A stretch of 35,085 nt of DNA from assembly GCA_947168335.1 (NCBI GenBank), contig CAMVLM010000026.1:1-35085 (forward strand), given 5' to 3'. This document shows, in pieces, positions 34,908 to 35,085 of the stretch (position 1 is the first letter of the stretch; each line of letters begins with the position of its first letter). The notes beneath the pieces were generated by a model. That model had not been told where the DNA came from and did not search any database. It saw nothing but the letters and a program-made list of their open reading frames with translations. This stretch comes from an uncultured Butyrivibrio sp. Lineage in GTDB: Bacteria > Bacillota > Clostridia > Lachnospirales > Lachnospiraceae. A program made the position numbers and the translations under genes.

Positions 34908-35060
34908 TTACTTAAGCTTCTCTTTAAGTATCTCTTTTGCCTTGTCCACCTGATTGTCCGAACCATCTTTAGAATATGCTTCAGCATCAAGGGCTATCTC
35001 AACATCAGGTGATATACCGGTTCCGTTTATCCCGAGTTCAGAAGTTAAATAGATTATAAA
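34908..35060 (-). pseudogene. 3' end of an S41 (CtpA-like) processing peptidase, frame broken near the window edge
   Basis: The minus-strand frame ending at TAA 34908-34910 reads YLTSELGINGTGISPDVEI, then DNQVDKAKEILKEKLK. This is the conserved C-terminal tail of carboxyl-terminal processing peptidases (S41), where the strand before GxGIxPDV follows the catalytic Ser/Lys domain. About 50 codons are visible. Reading upstream, family-like sequence stops at Tyr near 35051-35054 and the frame meets TGA at 35061-35063, inside a GC-rich half-palindrome that continues to the window end. Either an element has inserted into the gene or the assembly joins a repeat here. The gene is upstream of secA and has its own terminator. 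Confidence 0.65.
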
Positions 35061-35085
35061 TCATCCGCAAGCCCTTGTGGCATGC
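35061..35085. repeat. Half of a palindromic element at the right edge
   Basis: GCAAGCC (35067-35073) and GGCATGC (35079-35085) pair with one mismatch around CTTGT. The bases before it, ATCATCC, would extend the stem if the next bases off the edge were GGATGAT. Its composition differs from the flanking peptidase DNA. It looks like the start of a palindromic interspersed repeat or an element end, but only one arm is visible. Confidence 0.45.

Overview
The window looks like chromosomal core DNA of an anaerobic Gram-positive clostridium, most likely a Lachnospiraceae member of the Butyrivibrio/Roseburia type. The grounds are family-level gene content (a UPF0735 ACT protein with hom and lysC, DUF2225, a large LipO/LplA-type sugar-binding lipoprotein, a secA-prfB pair with an S41 peptidase end beside it), strong AGGAGG-type ribosome binding sites, and moderate GC with AT-rich intergenic DNA. 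No 16S gene is present, so genus is inference. Nearly all genes are on the minus strand; only two are on the plus strand. I see no rRNA, tRNA, CRISPR array, prophage or complete insertion sequence.

Layout, left to right (transcription runs mostly right to left). 1-2047: start of clpP (cut at its catalytic serine), then tig with a duplicated basic tail, with a tig promoter and a hairpin terminator between the two genes. 2179-9168: a tightly packed seven-gene unit read TetR regulator, PfkB-like protein, malQ, LacI regulator, solute-binding lipoprotein, DJ-1/PfpI protein, CYTH protein. It has one good promoter at its head and a LacI-type palindrome between the first SD and start codon. 9258-9584: a plus-strand acidic one-TM protein ending at a bidirectional terminator. 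9658-16924: a unit read 168-aa membrane protein, guaB, GGDEF-EAL protein, glnS, DUF2225 protein. 17227-18006: a plus-strand one-TM protein ending at another bidirectional terminator. 18070-21266: ACT/HTH protein, hom, lysC. 21311-29639: surface lipoprotein, GT-C membrane glycosyltransferase, hisC, small-multidrug-export protein, methyltransferase, nadE, dapF. 29745-30882: a GT2/TPR glycosyltransferase with its own TTGACA promoter. 30884-34826: secA, prfB. 34908-35085: the 3' end of an S41 peptidase whose frame breaks at a half-palindrome at the window edge.

How the genes work together: the malQ unit is an alpha-glucan uptake and control module with sugar binding, disaccharification and two regulators. 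It has no permease, and its kinase-fold member has lost the catalytic Asp. The guaB unit places GTP synthesis in one transcript with a c-di-GMP enzyme and glutaminyl-tRNA synthetase. ACT-hom-lysC and dapF sit side by side and feed the aspartate/DAP pathway. The most unusual items are the PfkB-like protein with both Asp of its signature changed to Asn inside a dual-regulator operon, the operator-like palindromes at or just after several predicted transcription starts, the RF2 gene without its programmed frameshift, the histone-like trigger-factor tail, and the broken right end.
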